This document shows, in pieces, positions 7,222 through 14,432 of a stretch of DNA of 22,307 nucleotides. The first letter of the stretch is position 1. Each line of letters starts with the position of its first letter. Position numbers and translations under genes: made by a program. The stretch covers positions 1 through 22,307 of the forward strand of contig VAWY01000008.1 in NCBI GenBank assembly GCA_005888335.1, given 5' to 3'. The notes under the pieces were generated by a model. That model was given only the letters and a program-made list of their open reading frames with translations. It was not told the DNA's origin and searched no databases. The DNA comes from Actinomycetota bacterium (lineage in GTDB: Bacteria; Actinomycetota; Thermoleophilia; Solirubrobacterales; Solirubrobacteraceae).

Positions 7222-7914
7222 GTGGAGCTTCGGCTGCTGTGCGGCTTCGACCTGCGCGCGGCGGGGCAACGAATGCGCCTACCGCTCTCCGGCCAGCGCG
7301 TCGTCGCGTTCCTCGCGTTGCACGACCAGCCCGTGCAACGTCTCTACGTGGCGGGCAGCCTGTGGCTTGACGCGCCGGAGGAGCGGGCGAGTGCACGACT
7401 GCGTACGGCGCTCTGGAGGCTGCGACAGCCGCAGTGCTGCATTGTCGAAGCCACGACCACCCACCTCTCGCTGGCACCGGACATCGCAGTCGACGTGCGC
7501 GACGCGGTCGCGGCCGCACGCCGCGCGCTCCGGGTGGGAACCGTGCCGGACGATCCGGAGGTCGAGGAGCTCTGTCTCGCCGGAGAGCTTCTGCCCGACT
7601 GGTACGAGGACTGGGTCCTGATCGAGCGCGAGCGCTTCCGGGTGCTCCGCCTGGAAGCGCTCGAGGCGATCGCAGCCGAGCTCGCAGGCGCGGGCCGCTA
7701 CGCAGCGGCTGCGGAAACGGCACTCGCCGCCGTCGCCGGCGAGCCGCTGCGTGAGAGCGCTCACCGCGTCCTGATCGGGGTGCACATCGCGCAGGGGAAT
7801 TGGTTCGACGCGCTGCGCCAGTACCGCTTCTACCGCGACCTCGTGCGCAAACAGCTCGGGCTCGAACCGTCGCCCGAGATGGAGCAGCTCGTCCAGCCGT
7901 TGCGGCCACGGTGA
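7222..7914 (+). CDS. SARP-family transcriptional regulator with BTAD domain
   Basis: A ~230-residue protein made of an OmpR-like winged helix (residues ~1-90: VELRLLCGFDL, LSGQRVVAFLALH, then ERASARLRTALWRLRQ as recognition region) and a bacterial transcriptional activation domain of TPR-like helices (residues ~95-225), ending with the hallmark GNWFDALRQYRFYRDLVRKQLGLEPSPEM. It has no ATPase or sensor domain, like short SARP activators such as ActII-ORF4. From family knowledge these bind direct repeats spaced 11 bp overlapping -35 regions and recruit RNA polymerase. Such repeats flank this gene on both sides, and the injection-system operon follows. GTG at 7222 is chosen because the domain begins right there. 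A TTG at 7198, or an earlier start, is possible. Confidence 0.86.
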   Translation: MELRLLCGFDLRAAGQRMRLPLSGQRVVAFLALHDQPVQRLYVAGSLWLDAPEERASARLRTALWRLRQPQCCIVEATTTHLSLAPDIAVDVRDAVAAARRALRVGTVPDDPEVEELCLAGELLPDWYEDWVLIERERFRVLRLEALEAIAAELAGAGRYAAAAETALAAVAGEPLRESAHRVLIGVHIAQGNWFDALRQYRFYRDLVRKQLGLEPSPEMEQLVQPLRPR

Positions 7915-7942
7915 CGTCTGCGTGACGGCGCGGGCGCAAGCT
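7911..7942 (+). promoter_or_regulatory. SARP-type direct repeats, site 2, with aligned -10 element
   Basis: GTGACG units begin at 7911 and 7922 (11-bp pitch). The first contains the stop codon of the BTAD gene. Exactly eight bases after the last GTGACGG is CAAGCT (7937-7942), a candidate -10, and six bases later the ATG at 7949. The spacing equals that of known SARP-activated promoters (final repeat 8 bp from the -10). No Shine-Dalgarno site precedes the ATG, consistent with a leaderless transcript. Confidence 0.62.
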
Positions 7943-7948
7943 GCGCCC
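7932..7948. repeat. Perfect inverted repeat abutting the start codon of the small gene
   Basis: GGGCGCA and TGCGCCC with a 3-base AGC loop occupy the 17 bases immediately before the ATG at 7949. It overlaps the candidate -10. It could be a hairpin ending the regulator transcript or a control element; in GC-rich DNA it could also be chance. Confidence 0.4.
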
Positions 7949-8149
7949 ATGGCCGCTTCGAACGCTGCGGAGCGCATCGGCGTCGTTGTCGTGCGCGTGT
8001 GGATCGAGCAGCCGCCCGGCACCGGATTGCGCGCGCGGATCACCGCACAGGAGCTCGGAGACGGAGAGCAGACGTCGCAGGCGGCAAAGAGCATCGACGC
8101 GATCGTCGACAACGTGCGCGCATGGCTCGAGGAGTTCGTCAACCGGTGA
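7949..8149 (+). CDS. Small protein of unknown function in the injection-system control region
   Basis: A 66-residue protein (MAASNAAERIGVVVVRVWIE at the start). It combines a beta-strand-rich N-terminal half (VVVVRVWIEQ, GLRARITAQEL) with a C-terminal helix ending VRAWLEEFVNR, so a compact alpha/beta fold is likely. It sits between the BTAD gene and the DUF4255 gene, with its own SARP-type repeat site upstream and another beginning at its stop. I cannot assign a function. The placement suggests an accessory or regulatory part of the system, co-activated by the BTAD protein. GTG at 7922 is an alternative start, but it lies inside the repeat site. Confidence 0.6.
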   Translation: MAASNAAERIGVVVVRVWIEQPPGTGLRARITAQELGDGEQTSQAAKSIDAIVDNVRAWLEEFVNR

Positions 8150-8188
8150 CGGCGCCGTGACGACGCCGTGACGGCTGCAGTGCACGCT
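8146..8188 (+). promoter_or_regulatory. SARP-type direct repeats, site 3, promoter of the injection-system operon
   Basis: Three near-identical 11-mers stand in tandem: GTGACGGCGCC at 8146, GTGACGACGCC at 8157 and GTGACGGCTGC at 8168. The last GTGACGG ends at 8174; eight bases later comes CACGCT (8183-8188), the same position as CAAGCT in site 2. The ATG of the DUF4255 gene follows eight bases after, without a Shine-Dalgarno site. This predicts a SARP-activated, leaderless promoter driving the whole operon. Confidence 0.7.
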
Positions 8189-8196
8189 CAACGCAC

Positions 8197-8784
8197 ATGG
8201 CCGGCTTCCGCGCGATCGCCGCAGCGGGCAAGAGCATCGAGCGACTGCTGAACACGGGCTTCGACGACGACGAGCCCGTAACCGGCAAGAGCACGAAAGC
8301 CACGCTCGTGCAGAGCAACGCCTTCGACCCCACGTCGGGCGGGCTCACCTTTCCGGCGCTGTCGATCTTCCTGTATCGCGTCGAGGTCAACAGGACGACG
8401 CGGGCGGCATGGTCGGCGGTCGGGTCGCTCGACGGAAGGCCGCACCTGCCCGTCGATCTGCACTACTTGCTCACGGCATGGGCCGACAACGCCGAGCACG
8501 AGCATGCCGTGCTCGGCCGCGCGATGCAGTGCCTCGACGAGTCGCCCATCCTGAGCGGGCCGCTGTTGCAGGCCGCCGGTGAGTGGGCGGCGAACGAGGT
8601 CGTTCAGATCGCGGTCGACGAGCTGGGCCTCGACGCCGTGATGCGGACCTTCGACGCTCTCGAGGCGAGCTACCGGCTCAGCGTCGGATACACGGCACGC
8701 GTCGTCCGCATCGACGGCGCACGGGCGCCGGACCCGGCCGTCACGTCGATCGTCGTCGGCAAGACCCCGACGCCGGTGCCGTGA
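8197..8784 (+). CDS. DUF4255 tail-terminator (Pvc16/Afp16-like) protein
   Basis: A 195-residue protein of the DUF4255 family, the N-terminal domain of Pvc16/Afp16 caps that end the contractile tail and set its length. Family marks are the early helix GKSIERLLNTGFDD, SIFLYRVEVNRTTR, the LPVDLHYLLTAWADNAEHEHAVLGRAMQ block (residues ~88-115, the most typical stretch), and SYRLSVGYTARVVRID near the end. It is the first gene of the operon and directly follows the three 11-bp repeats. The ATG has no Shine-Dalgarno site. The stop overlaps the next gene's GTG (GTGA). Confidence 0.9.
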   Translation: MAGFRAIAAAGKSIERLLNTGFDDDEPVTGKSTKATLVQSNAFDPTSGGLTFPALSIFLYRVEVNRTTRAAWSAVGSLDGRPHLPVDLHYLLTAWADNAEHEHAVLGRAMQCLDESPILSGPLLQAAGEWAANEVVQIAVDELGLDAVMRTFDALEASYRLSVGYTARVVRIDGARAPDPAVTSIVVGKTPTPVP

Positions 8785-9560
8785 CCGTCACGCTGCCCAC
8801 GCGCTACGACGCGGACGTCTACCGTCTCGCGCTCGGGATCGAGCCGATCGACGCGGCCCGCGGCCTGCGGGTCTCGCACGCGCTCGAGATCTCGCTCGAA
8901 GGCAGCGCAGGCGTGCTGGCCGTGCCCCGGCACGCGACCGGGCTGTACGCCGTGATCTATGCGGATGACACAGGCACGCCGCTCGACGTTCGCATCGACG
9001 ACGCCACGCGGCGGTTCGTTCCTCGCCGCCTGCGCGTTCCGATCGCGACGCTTGCGCAGGTGCTCACGGCGGACGACGCTGGAACTCCGGTCCCGGCCGC
9101 GTCGCGTGCACGCCGGCCCTTCCTCTTCCCCGGCGCGGCGTACGACCTTGCCGGCACGGCGACCGCGTTGCGCGGCAGCGTCGTCCGCAGCGGGAAGCCG
9201 ATGCGCTGGGCGCGTGTCGAGGCGCGCGTCGGCGGTCAGGTGATCGGACGCGCGCACGGCGACGACCGCGGCGAGTTCCTGCTCGTCCTGGGCGTCGACA
9301 CCACCAACCTCGGCGACGTCGTCGCGCCGCTCAACGTGTCGGTAACCGTTACCGGCCCGCTGCCTGCCCCGTCACCGCCTCTGCCCGACCCTCTCTGGGA
9401 CCTGCCGCTCGAGGTGCTGCCCGCGGCCGGTGCCCCCGATCCCGTGTCGACCGGGGATGAAGCTCCGGCCGCGTACGTCCCCGGCTCGTCCGTCTCCCGC
9501 ACCGTCGCGCTCACGCCCGGTCGGCTGACGAGCGCGCAGCCTCCCTTCGTCATCCCGTAA
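8781..9560 (+). CDS. Injection-system protein with carboxypeptidase-regulatory-like domain
   Basis: A 259-residue protein starting at GTG inside the preceding stop. Residues ~121-171 (GTATALRGSVVRSGKPMRWA, then VEARVGGQVIGRAHGDDRGE and FLLVLG) match the beta-sandwich carboxypeptidase-regulatory-like fold, with a typical GxV...G.P...A.V......G...TD..G.F pattern. Residues ~1-115 form another beta-rich domain, and the last ~80 are Pro/Ala/Val-rich. It has no signal peptide and no enzyme motif. Placement between the terminator and sheath suggests a structural or assembly role at the tail's distal end, but this is inference. I know of no characterised counterpart in Afp or PVC. The next gene has a good AAGGAG site overlapping this stop. 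Confidence 0.68.
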   Translation: MTVTLPTRYDADVYRLALGIEPIDAARGLRVSHALEISLEGSAGVLAVPRHATGLYAVIYADDTGTPLDVRIDDATRRFVPRRLRVPIATLAQVLTADDAGTPVPAASRARRPFLFPGAAYDLAGTATALRGSVVRSGKPMRWARVEARVGGQVIGRAHGDDRGEFLLVLGVDTTNLGDVVAPLNVSVTVTGPLPAPSPPLPDPLWDLPLEVLPAAGAPDPVSTGDEAPAAYVPGSSVSRTVALTPGRLTSAQPPFVIP

Positions 9561-9571
9561 GGAGCGACGCA

Positions 9572-11443
9572 ATGCCCGAGTATCTCGCCCCTGGTGTCTA
9601 CGTCGAAGAGGTCAGCTTCCGCTCCAAGACCATCGAGGGCGTAGCGACGAGCACGACCGGCTTTGCCGGCATGACGCGAACCGGACCTGTGCAGTATCGC
9701 GACGAGCCGCGCAGCGGTCCGGCGACGAGCGAGCCGCGCCTGATCACGAACTTCGCCGACTTCGAGCGGGTGTACGGCGGTCTGGAGCCGCTCAACGTCG
9801 GCCCGTCGGCCGGCGGGGCGGAGGAGCGCATCTGCTTCATGGCGCACGCCGCGCGTGCGTTCTTCCTCAACGGCGGCCGACGACTGTACGTCTCGCGGGT
9901 CTTCGCACCGCGCGATCCAGGTGGGGGAGCGGCTCTCGACGTCGGCGTCGCATCGCGTGCGGTGTCCGTCGGCGGCACCGCGGCCACCTGGCGTGCGCGC
10001 TGGCCTGGCGCCTTCGGCGACGTGTTCGTCGAGACGCGGGCCGTCCGCAGCAAGAACGTGGCGTACCAGCACCCGACGTTCGGTACCCAGGCGCAGCGTG
10101 CGAAAGCGGGTGCTGTCGTCGAGATCATCACGCCGCCGGCTGCAGTACCGGTGGAGAACGACCCGCTCGTCGGCGGCAACCTCGCCGTCGTATCCGTCGG
10201 TGTCGACGGCAAGCAGACGTTCAATCGTGGCGGCGGCCCGGTTGCGGTGGCTGCAACGGATGTGATCCAGCTGGTCGAGCTGTCGGTGCTCGTGCACGTC
10301 GACGCCGAGCGCGTCGACTCGTACAACGCGCTCGGCGCCGACCCGGCACAGGTGCGCTACATCGGCAAGATCCTCCAGAAGGACGATCCGGAGGACGAGA
10401 ACGCGGTCGTCTGGCTGGAGTGGGATCCGTCCGGCGCAGGCCCCGACGCTCCGGCCGCGCTCATGGCTGCGCTGCAGGGGAATCCGAACGGGCGTCTGAC
10501 CGGCGGTCACGACGGCGACCTCACGATGCCGGACGATCTGATGGGTGAGCCTGCCGCGCCCGACGACGCCACGATCAAGGCGACGGGCCTCGAGGCCCTA
10601 CAGGAGATCGACGACATCGCGATCGTCGCGCTGCCCGACGGGGGCACGTACGCGGACCGGCTGCTGTGCGAGCAGGCGGCCGACCGGCTGATCACGCACG
10701 CGGAGCAGGGCCGCTACCGGATCGCGGTCGTCGACGGCCCGCAGAACAGCTCGATGAACGAGATCCGCGAGTTCCGCGGCAAGTTCGACAGCAAGTACTC
10801 CGCGCTCTACCACCCGTGGATCAGGATCCTCAACCCGCTGGAGCGCGCCGCCGCAGGCGCGCCGCCGGCCCAGCTCACGCTGCCGCCGTCCGGATTCGTC
10901 AGCGGGATCTATGCACGCAGCGATGTCGAGCGCGGCGTCTACAAGGCGCCGGCCAACGAGGTGGTGCGCGGGCTGACGCAGTTCGAGCTCAACATCAACA
11001 AGGGTCGCCAGGACGTCCTCAATCCCGAGGGGATCAACGCGCTGCGGTTCTTCCCGGGCCGCGGCAGCCGCGTGTGGGGCGCACGCACGATGAGCTCGGA
11101 TCCGGAGTGGAAGTACGTGAACGTCCGGCGCCTGTTCATCTTCCTCGAGCACTCGATCGACAAGGCGACGCAGTTCGCGGTGTTCGAGCCGAACAACGAA
11201 CGCCTCTGGGCGATCATGCGCGACACCGTCTCCGACTTCCTGTTCCTGCAGTGGAAGGGAGGCGCGTTGCTCGGCACCAAGCCGGCGGAGGCGTTCTTCG
11301 TTCGCTGCGACCGCACGACGATGACGCAGAACGATCTGGACAACGGGCGGCTGATCGTGCTCATCGGCGTCGCGCCGACGAAGCCGGCGGAGTTCGTGAT
11401 CTTCCGGATCGGCCAGTTCACTGCCGACGCACCCCTGACCTGA
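9572..11443 (+). CDS. Contractile tail sheath protein 1
   Basis: A 623-residue tail sheath protein. APGVYVEEV at residues 6-14 and the ITNFADFERVYGGL segment are the standard N-terminal sheath marks. The conserved C-terminal domain spans ~465-615: FELNINKGRQDVLNPEGINA, FFPGRGSRVWGARTMSSDPEW, VNVRRLFIFLEHSIDKATQF, FEPNNERLW, then FFVRCDRTTMTQNDLDNGRL and the final IGVAPTKPAEFVIFRI strand that links neighbouring subunits. Residues ~130-330 are a variable surface domain. AAGGAG seven bases before the ATG gives strong translation, as expected for the most abundant part. Sheath contraction drives the inner tube through the target membrane. Confidence 0.95.
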   Translation: MPEYLAPGVYVEEVSFRSKTIEGVATSTTGFAGMTRTGPVQYRDEPRSGPATSEPRLITNFADFERVYGGLEPLNVGPSAGGAEERICFMAHAARAFFLNGGRRLYVSRVFAPRDPGGGAALDVGVASRAVSVGGTAATWRARWPGAFGDVFVETRAVRSKNVAYQHPTFGTQAQRAKAGAVVEIITPPAAVPVENDPLVGGNLAVVSVGVDGKQTFNRGGGPVAVAATDVIQLVELSVLVHVDAERVDSYNALGADPAQVRYIGKILQKDDPEDENAVVWLEWDPSGAGPDAPAALMAALQGNPNGRLTGGHDGDLTMPDDLMGEPAAPDDATIKATGLEALQEIDDIAIVALPDGGTYADRLLCEQAADRLITHAEQGRYRIAVVDGPQNSSMNEIREFRGKFDSKYSALYHPWIRILNPLERAAAGAPPAQLTLPPSGFVSGIYARSDVERGVYKAPANEVVRGLTQFELNINKGRQDVLNPEGINALRFFPGRGSRVWGARTMSSDPEWKYVNVRRLFIFLEHSIDKATQFAVFEPNNERLWAIMRDTVSDFLFLQWKGGALLGTKPAEAFFVRCDRTTMTQNDLDNGRLIVLIGVAPTKPAEFVIFRIGQFTADAPLT

Positions 11444-11456
11444 GGCGGAGGAGGCC

Positions 11457-11918
11457 ATGCCAACGTTTCGCGAGAACCCGTATCACGCCTTCAACTTCAT
11501 CGTCTCGCTCGGCGGAAGTCAGGGCGACGGCGGCGAGGGAACGATCATCGGGGGCTTCTCCGATGTGAGCGGGCTCGGCGTCGACGTCAACTACGCCGAG
11601 TACCGCAACGGGAACGAGCGGGTGAACACGGTTCGCAAGCTCCCGAACACGCACAAGTTCGACGACGTGACGCTCAAGCGAGGGCTCGTCGGATCGACCG
11701 ACCTGTTCGAGTGGCTCGCCACGGTGCGCGACGGGACGACCGATGCGCGCGACGTCTCCATCACGCTCATGGACGAGGCGCGGGATCCCGTCGCCACGTG
11801 GCGGCTGCATCGTGCGCAGCCGAAGAAATGGACCGGCCCGACCCTCGCGGCGAAGGGCGGTTCCGACGTCGCGATGGAGGAGCTCCACCTCGTCCACGAG
11901 GGAATCTCGTACTCGTAG
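11457..11918 (+). CDS. Tail tube protein 1 (gp19-like)
   Basis: A 153-residue inner-tube protein of the T4 gp19/Pvc1 family. NPYHAFNFIVSLGG at the start, FSDVSGLGVDVNYAEYRNGN, then TLKRGLVGSTDLFEWLATV (residues ~72-90) and the final SDVAMEELHLVHEGISY are the usual marks in the usual order, and the length is typical. It stacks as hexamer rings within the sheath. GGAGGAGG lies just before the ATG. The sheath-then-tube order is standard. The stop is one base from the GTG of the second sheath. Confidence 0.95.
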   Translation: MPTFRENPYHAFNFIVSLGGSQGDGGEGTIIGGFSDVSGLGVDVNYAEYRNGNERVNTVRKLPNTHKFDDVTLKRGLVGSTDLFEWLATVRDGTTDARDVSITLMDEARDPVATWRLHRAQPKKWTGPTLAAKGGSDVAMEELHLVHEGISYS

Positions 11919-11919
11919 C

Positions 11920-13894
11920 GTGAGCGGCGTCTCTCCTCTCGCGCTGGGAGCGCCGGGCGTTTACGAGCGTCCGCCGACGACGGTGCGCGCGCTCACGAAC
12001 GTGCGCATGGACGTGTGCGCGTTCGTGGGCGTCGCTCCGCGCGGGCCCGCCCGAGTGCCCGTCGCCGGTGAGGACCTCACGCCGGACTCGTCGTGCGTCG
12101 CACCGGCACGCCCGCGCAGGCGCTCGACGGCGGTAGCGGTGGAGAGCTGGGACGAGTACGTCCGGCTCTACGGCGCGTTCGAAGGCGCAGGGCTGCTTCC
12201 CTTCGCGGTGGCATCGTTCTTCGACCAGGGCGGCCGGCGCGCGTACGTCGTGCGCGTAGTGCACGACTTCGGCGGGCCGGATGACGACACGGGTGCGGCC
12301 GCCGGGGAGCTCGCGCCCCTGGCAGTGGCCGGCGGCGTGCCCGTGACGTTGCGCGCCCGCAACGAAGGCTCCTGGGGCAACGGCCTCACGGCTGAGCTCG
12401 GATACTCGACTCGCCCGATTGTTGCGGAGCCGCTCGACACCATGCGGCTCGCGCTTGCGACCGACACCGATCTGACCGCGGGCACCGTGCTGCGGCTGCA
12501 GCTCGGTGGAGGTATCGCGCAGGTGCGCGTGGTCGCGTCGCTCGTCTCCGAGGGTCTCGCCGATAGGCCGGCGCGGCGCATCGTCGCGACTCTGGCGGAA
12601 CCGGCATCCGCGCCGCCGGTGTCCGTCGAGGTGGTGGAAGCCACGTTGACGCTCGACGACGGCGCGGGCCGCCTGGAGCGATTCGAGCGGCTCGGGCTCT
12701 CTCCGGCGCATCCGCGCTTCGTCGCCGACGTCCTCTGCGCGGAGTCCGAGCTCGTCTATCCGGACTGGGCCTGGGTCGGGCGGGACATCCTGCCGGCCGA
12801 CGAGACGCTGCCGCCTGCGCGTGCGCTCGCTTTCGCCGGCGGCGAGGACCGGGCCCACCTCGTCACGCCCGACGACTTCTTCGACAACGCGTGGACGTTC
12901 GGCGACGAGGATCCCGGCAGCGGCGTGCACGCGCTCGTCGAGCTGGCGGACCTCTCGCTCGTCGTCGTGCCGGATCTCTATTCGCCGTCCGCGCTCGAGC
13001 CGGCGGAGTCGGTCGCGGACGTCGTGTCGCTCGCAGGGCCGACGTTCGAGCGCTGCGAAGACCCCGCTCCGGTCCCGGGGCAGGAGGTGCCGCAGGACCC
13101 GCTCGACGGGCTCGCGCTCGACCCTCGCCTGCCGTCCGACCGGCGGCGAATCGTCGAGCTGCAGCAACGCCTGCACGACCTCGCCGGCCTCCTGCGCTCG
13201 TGGATCGTGCTGCTCGACGTGCCCCCGGGTCTCAGCCAGCGGCAGGTGCTCGAGTGGCGCGCGCAGTTCGATTCCGGCTTCGCGGCCGCGTACCACCCCT
13301 GGCTCCGTGTGGCGCCCCTCGGCGACCGCCGGCGCGACCTCGTCGACCTCAATCCGTCGGCGACCGCGGCGGGGATCATCGCGCGCCGGGAGCTCCGCTT
13401 CGGCGTGCCGTTCGGCCCGTCGAACGAGCTCGCGCTCCAGGTCGTCGACGTGACCGAGCGCGTCTCGCCGGCGCGGCACGACGAGCTGCATCCCCAGGGC
13501 GTGAACGTCTACCTGCACGAGCGCGACGGCATCCGTCTCACGGCGGCCCGGACGCTCTCGCGCGACCCGGCGTGGCGGCAGCTCAGCGTGCGACGGCTGG
13601 TGACGATGCTGCACCGCGCACTCGAGCAGCAGATGCAGTGGGCCGTCTTCGAGCCGAACACGCCGTCGCTGCGGGCGGACATCCGCCACCTGCTGGAGAA
13701 CTTCCTGCGCCGGCTCGCGCGTGCGAATGCGTTCGCGGGCGCGACCGATGACCAGTCGTTCTTCGTGCGTTGCGACGATTGGGCAGTTGATCGTGGAGGT
13801 CGGCGTGGCGCCGGCCGAGCCGCTCGAGTTCATCGTGCTGCGGATCGAGCGCGACGGCGACGGGACGCTCACCGTGGAGACGACCGGTGGCTGA
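11920..13894 (+). CDS. Contractile tail sheath protein 2, frameshifted near the C-terminus
   Basis: A second, diverged sheath protein starting at GTG 11920 (SPLALGAPGVYERPPTTVRAL). PFAVASFFDQGGRRAYVVRV, LNPSATAAGIIARRELRFGV, LHPQGVNVYLHERDGIRLTA, LSRDPAWRQLSVRRLV and WAVFEPNTPSLRADIRHLLE follow the sheath pattern up to FFVRCDD (13762-13779). There the frame breaks: GQLIVEVGVAPAEPLEFIVL, the expected last strand, continues in the next frame from 13781 to a TGA at 13892-13894. About ten codons found here in sheath 1 are also missing, so a deletion of roughly 29 bases is likely. Without correction the original frame runs on to 14112 with arginine-rich nonsense. An 8-base overlap of the restored stop with the next start supports the original end. 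Real mutation or assembly error cannot be told apart. Confidence 0.82.
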
Positions 13895-14432
13895 CGAGAG
13901 CCCGCCGCTCGTCCGCACCTTCAACTTCCGCGTGCGGCTCTTTCGCAGCGCGCCGGGCGACGCCGAGGGCGCCGCAGACGCGCCGCGGGCGCGCGACGAC
14001 CTGCCGAGCAGCGGCGACCCGCTCGGCGACGGCGGCTTTCAGGAGTGTTCCGGGCTCGGCGTCGAGATGGACGTGCAGGAGTACCTCGAAGGCGGGCGCA
14101 ACGACGGCGTGATCAAGCGTGTCGGCCGGGCGAAGGTGCAGCCGCTCGTACTGAAGCGGGGCATGTTCTTCGAGCGCGGCGAGCTTGCGAACGACGACCT
14201 GTGGCGCTGGCTCGAGGACGTCGTCTCCGGCGTGCGGCCGGTCGCGCGCTACGACGGGATCGTCGAGGTGCTCGACGACACCGGCGAAGACGCCGTCGCC
14301 CGCTGGGTGTTCGACCGTGGGCTGCCGATGAAGATCGCCGGCCCGCTGCTGAACGCCAGAACCGGCGAGATCGCGATCGAGGAGCTGCACATCGCGCACG
14401 AAGGTCTCCGGCTCGCGAGGGGAACGCCATGA
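13887..14432 (+). CDS. Tail tube protein 2 (Pvc5/Afp5-like)
   Basis: A 181-residue tube-family protein: TFNFRVRLFRSA at the start, FQECSGLGVEMDVQEYLEGG, LVLKRGMFFERGELANDDLW and a C-terminal TGEIAIEELHIAHEGLRL matching the same elements as tube 1. It is longer by an N-terminal acidic insert at residues ~20-45. In characterised particles such a second tube protein forms the initiator ring between hub and tube, which fits the order here just before the Pvc7-like gene. It starts at GTG within the restored end of sheath 2 and ends in an ATGA overlap. Confidence 0.9.
   Translation: MADESPPLVRTFNFRVRLFRSAPGDAEGAADAPRARDDLPSSGDPLGDGGFQECSGLGVEMDVQEYLEGGRNDGVIKRVGRAKVQPLVLKRGMFFERGELANDDLWRWLEDVVSGVRPVARYDGIVEVLDDTGEDAVARWVFDRGLPMKIAGPLLNARTGEIAIEELHIAHEGLRLARGTP

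Noticed and set aside
13774..13790. Programmed ribosomal frameshift in sheath 2
   Set aside because: No slippery heptamer or following pseudoknot is visible, programmed shifts are not known from sheath genes, and about ten codons are missing as well, which points to a deletion.
11767..13872. Long minus-strand open frame of 701 codons opposite sheath 2
   Set aside because: It is antisense to a recognisable sheath protein, its product is Arg/Asp/Val-rich with no family motif, and long antisense frames are expected in high-GC DNA.
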